Below are positions 61,725 through 64,000 of a stretch of DNA of 64,000 bases, one piece after another. Below the pieces are notes generated by a model. It did not search any database and was not told the origin of the DNA. It saw only the letters and a program-made list of their open reading frames with translations. Both the position numbers and the translations under genes were made by a program. The first letter of the stretch is position 1; each line of letters opens with the position of its first letter. The stretch lies in contig NZ_JAUOTO010000002.1 in NCBI RefSeq assembly GCF_030546645.1, positions 496,001 to 560,000 of the forward strand, in the 5' to 3' direction. The DNA is from Flavitalea plasmicola (GTDB taxonomy: Bacteria; Bacteroidota; Bacteroidia; Chitinophagales; Chitinophagaceae).

Positions 61725-62903
61725 TTGAAACAACGTTTTTATTCCCTGGACGTATTCCGCGGCGCGACAGTGGCCCTGATGATCCTTGTCAACAACCCTG
61801 GCAGCTGGAGCTACATCTATGCGCCATTGGAGCACGCCCCCTGGCATGGCTGCACGCCGACGGACCTGGTGTTTCCGTTCTTTCTTTTTGCGGTGGGCAA
61901 TGCCATGGCTTTTGTGATGCCCAGGCTGCAGGAGGCGGGAAATGCGGCTTTCCTTAAGAAAGTATTCACCAGGACCTTGCTGATCTTTGGCATCGGCCTA
62001 TTCCTGAACTGGTTCCCTTTTGTCAAATGGTCGGGGGATCAACTGGTATTCAAAAAATGGGTTGAGGCGGCGGCGTCCGGAGGGATGCCCACAGGCGTGC
62101 GGATCCTGGGCGTCTTACAGCGAATCGCGCTGGCTTATTGTTTTGCCGCGCTGATCGTTTATTACGGAAAGATAAGGGGGGCCTTTGTGACAGGCGCCGT
62201 CATATTATTGGGCTATTGGCTGGTGTGTATGCTGGCGGGTGCGCCGGCCGATCCTTATAGTTTGTCAGGCTATTTTGGCACTGCGGTCGACAAGGCGGTG
62301 TTGGGAACGGCGCATATGTATAAGGGAGAAGGCGTGGCATTCGATCCCGAGGGGCTCGCGAGTTTGTTACCGGCCGTAGTACAGGTGATCCTGGGATACC
62401 TGGTGGGCAATTATATTTTACAGAAGGGTAAGACCTATGAAATGATCGCGGGCCTTTTCGTTATTGGTTGCATCTTTATATTTGCGGGCTTTTGCTGGGA
62501 CATGGTCTTCCCTATCAACAAGAAGATCTGGACCAGCTCTTTTGTCATCTATACCACCGGGCTGGCCATACTGGTGCTTTGTGTGCTGATGTACGCGATT
62601 GAAATGCGCGGGGTGCGGGGTGTCTGGAGCCGGTTTTTCGACGTATTTGGGAAAAATGCCTTGTTTATTTTTATGATCAGCGGGATCCTGCCCCGGATCT
62701 ATGGCCTGATCCGTATCACAGACGGAGTGGATGGAAAGGGGCAGATCATTCATAAGGGGCTAAGTCAATGGATGTATGATCATATTTTTGCGCCGGCTTT
62801 CGGTTATATGAACGGGTCATTACTGTATGCTGTTTTCAATATCCTTTTGATGTGGCTGCTCTGCTATTGGCTGGACAGGAAAAAGATCTATATCAAAGTT
62901 TGA
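61725..62903 (+). CDS. HGSNAT/NagX-like membrane acyltransferase (DUF5009)
   Basis: A protein of 392 residues from the TTG at 61725 (MKQRFYSLDVFRGATVALMI), the start typical of the family. An ATG at 61596 would add 43 residues that do not resemble a leader and would place the promoter at 61634 inside the gene. About ten membrane helices are visible. 'LEHAPWHGCTPTDLVFPFFL' carries the conserved His of heparan-alpha-glucosaminide N-acetyltransferase relatives. Such proteins may pass acetyl groups from acetyl-CoA across the inner membrane to periplasmic amino sugars. It lies between the SusCD operon and a GH31 gene, so it may act on sugars brought in there. Its 3' end overlaps the GH31 gene by 11 bases. 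Confidence 0.85.
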   Translation: MKQRFYSLDVFRGATVALMILVNNPGSWSYIYAPLEHAPWHGCTPTDLVFPFFLFAVGNAMAFVMPRLQEAGNAAFLKKVFTRTLLIFGIGLFLNWFPFVKWSGDQLVFKKWVEAAASGGMPTGVRILGVLQRIALAYCFAALIVYYGKIRGAFVTGAVILLGYWLVCMLAGAPADPYSLSGYFGTAVDKAVLGTAHMYKGEGVAFDPEGLASLLPAVVQVILGYLVGNYILQKGKTYEMIAGLFVIGCIFIFAGFCWDMVFPINKKIWTSSFVIYTTGLAILVLCVLMYAIEMRGVRGVWSRFFDVFGKNALFIFMISGILPRIYGLIRITDGVDGKGQIIHKGLSQWMYDHIFAPAFGYMNGSLLYAVFNILLMWLLCYWLDRKKIYIKV

Positions 62904-64000
62904 GGGTGACTGGTTTTCCACGGTAGGAAATAGTTTTGTGCAGCTGGTTAAGGACGATATTGAACTTCCTTTCCGTCAGCATGCCCGGGAAGCTACCTTG
63001 CCGGGGTCCGATGGTCAGGGTGCGGGTATTTTCATTCCAATGGAAGGCTATCTCGCTATAGCTGCCTTTTTCATAATGATAGCTGTCATTCTCGTCCTCA
63101 TAGAGGGTGAAGCTGGCATCGGCGCCGGGGTAGATCCGGACCTCCAGGTTATCCCATTTCTTTTCTGCGGCATATTCAACGTTGGGTCCCCAGGGTATGA
63201 TGGCGCCTGCCTTTATATAGAGGGGCATAACGTCCATGGGTGTCTGTTTTATATGTGTTGTGCCACCTTGCAGGAGCTCGTTCGTCCAGAAGTCATACCA
63301 GCGTGCGCCGGCCGGCAAGTAAACAGCTTGTTCCTTTGCTCCCTTCTCCGTCACCGGGCAAACGAGGAAGGACTTACCAAAAAGGTATTCATTGTCGATG
63401 TCGAGGGCTGCGGCGTCGTGGGGAAAATCCAGGTATAGTGCCCGCATCATGGAGCCGGCATGGGCTGTAACATCCCAGGCCATGGAATACAGGTAAGGCA
63501 GTAAATGATAGCGCAAGCGGATGAATTTTTCCTGCGCGTCGAAAGACCAGTCGCCCTGCCTTCCAAACTGGTATATTTCACGGGGTATATCGGTCCCATG
63601 CGAACGCATCATAGGTGTGAAGGCGGCAAATTGCAGCCAACGGGTGTAGAGTTCCTGGAAGTCGGGATTCTTCGCGCCTCCTCCTTTGACAAAGGCGCCG
63701 GCAAAAACCCCCCCGATGTCTGTATTCCAGTAGGGAATGCCGCTGAGGGAAAGGTTCAATCCCGCAGGGATCTGTTTGCGGAATACCTGCCAGGTGGAGA
63801 CGACGTCGCCACTCCAGTTACAGGCGCCAAATCGCTGTTGACCTGCAAAGGCGCTGCGTGTGAGGATCGTCACTCTTTTTTCGTTCGTGGTCTGCCGCTG
63901 ATGTTCGTACACGCCGCGGATATGTTGCAGCGGAAAGGCATTGCGGACGCTGCGGAACGTTCCCAGATAAGTAGGCAGATCGAAATCCTTTTCTTTCAGG
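62893..64000 (-). CDS. GH31 family alpha-glucosidase/alpha-xylosidase, C-terminal part (runs off window end)
   Basis: The frame continues without a stop to the window edge, so the 5' end is missing. About 369 codons are seen. 'RNAFPLQHIRGVYEHQR' at the edge and 'TRSAFAGQQRFGACNWSGDV' follow the (beta/alpha)8 barrel of GH31; the Asp in NWSGD is the general acid/base. The nucleophile-bearing strand (WxDxxEP) lies outside. 'RSHGTDIPREIYQFG' and 'LRYHLLPYLYSMAWD' follow, then C-terminal beta-domains with 'KAGAIIPWGP' and 'DASFTLYEDENDSYHYEKGS'. The sequence is closest by eye to alpha-xylosidases, but alpha-glucosidase is possible. Signal peptide and localisation cannot be judged. Confidence 0.92.
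   Translation of the reverse strand, partial: LKEKDFDLPTYLGTFRSVRNAFPLQHIRGVYEHQRQTTNEKRVTILTRSAFAGQQRFGACNWSGDVVSTWQVFRKQIPAGLNLSLSGIPYWNTDIGGVFAGAFVKGGGAKNPDFQELYTRWLQFAAFTPMMRSHGTDIPREIYQFGRQGDWSFDAQEKFIRLRYHLLPYLYSMAWDVTAHAGSMMRALYLDFPHDAAALDIDNEYLFGKSFLVCPVTEKGAKEQAVYLPAGARWYDFWTNELLQGGTTHIKQTPMDVMPLYIKAGAIIPWGPNVEYAAEKKWDNLEVRIYPGADASFTLYEDENDSYHYEKGSYSEIAFHWNENTRTLTIGPRQGSFPGMLTERKFNIVLNQLHKTISYRGKPVTLKL

Noticed and set aside
1-64000. tRNA, rRNA, insertion sequences and phage genes
   Set aside because: No cloverleaf, rRNA segment, transposase, integrase or terminal inverted repeats were recognised by eye; very small RNAs could be missed.

Overview
The window reads as chromosomal DNA of a member of the Bacteroidota, most likely Chitinophagaceae (Chitinophaga-like). 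The reasons are a SusC/SusD pair, further TonB-dependent receptors with carboxypeptidase-regulatory domains, many lipoproteins beginning C-K-K, GH92/GH31/GH16 enzymes, hybrid histidine kinases, a moderate G+C content, near absence of Shine-Dalgarno sequences, and a promoter of the Bacteroidota type (-33 TTG, -7 TAnnTTTG). No rRNA, tRNA, insertion sequence, prophage or CRISPR array was seen.

Layout. 1-6200: start of a CusA-type metal efflux pump with a Cys-rich companion, an NYN/OST-HTH protein, an AraC regulator, two small membrane genes, a Uma2-type nuclease, an unknown membrane-anchored protein and an exported epoxide hydrolase. 6197-8850: a TonB-type outer-membrane receptor and a small hypothetical gene. 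9000-15176 (minus): six exopolysaccharide genes, five glycosyltransferases and a WecA/TagO-like initiating transferase, partly joined by ATGA overlaps. 15412-29061 (plus): a surface nutrient-uptake cluster of a beta-barrel protein, an S41 peptidase lipoprotein, two related TonB receptors each followed by a beta-helix lipoprotein, and two nearly identical beta-helix lipoproteins. 29211-43211: the second exopolysaccharide block, with an ABC exporter (Wzm/Wzt), six glycosyltransferase-like genes, an acyltransferase, a Wzz-like co-polymerase, a Wza-like export protein, a GH16 hydrolase and a Wzy-like polymerase. 43171-54307: two small hypotheticals, three histidine kinases (two fused to C-terminal receivers), a receiver-first kinase, a GH92 enzyme and several unknowns. 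54433-64000: an operon of a DUF218 protein, a secreted propeller-like protein, SusC and SusD, then an HGSNAT/NagX-like membrane acyltransferase and the C-terminal part of a GH31 glucosidase/xylosidase cut by the window end.

How it fits together. The two exopolysaccharide blocks probably build, export and trim one surface glycan. They are split by about 14 kb of uptake genes. Four transcription units in that uptake cluster carry upstream arrays of TTAA-core hexamers repeated every 11 bp. In three of the four arrays the last strong repeat starts 27 bp before a plausible -7 element. This is the geometry of a Pho box bound by a PhoB/OmpR-family activator. My best candidate for an undescribed system is therefore a probably phosphate-regulated uptake module in which a beta-helix lipoprotein takes the place of SusD beside the TonB receptor. 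The array geometry and gene pairing are read from the sequence. The phosphate link and the partner role are inference.
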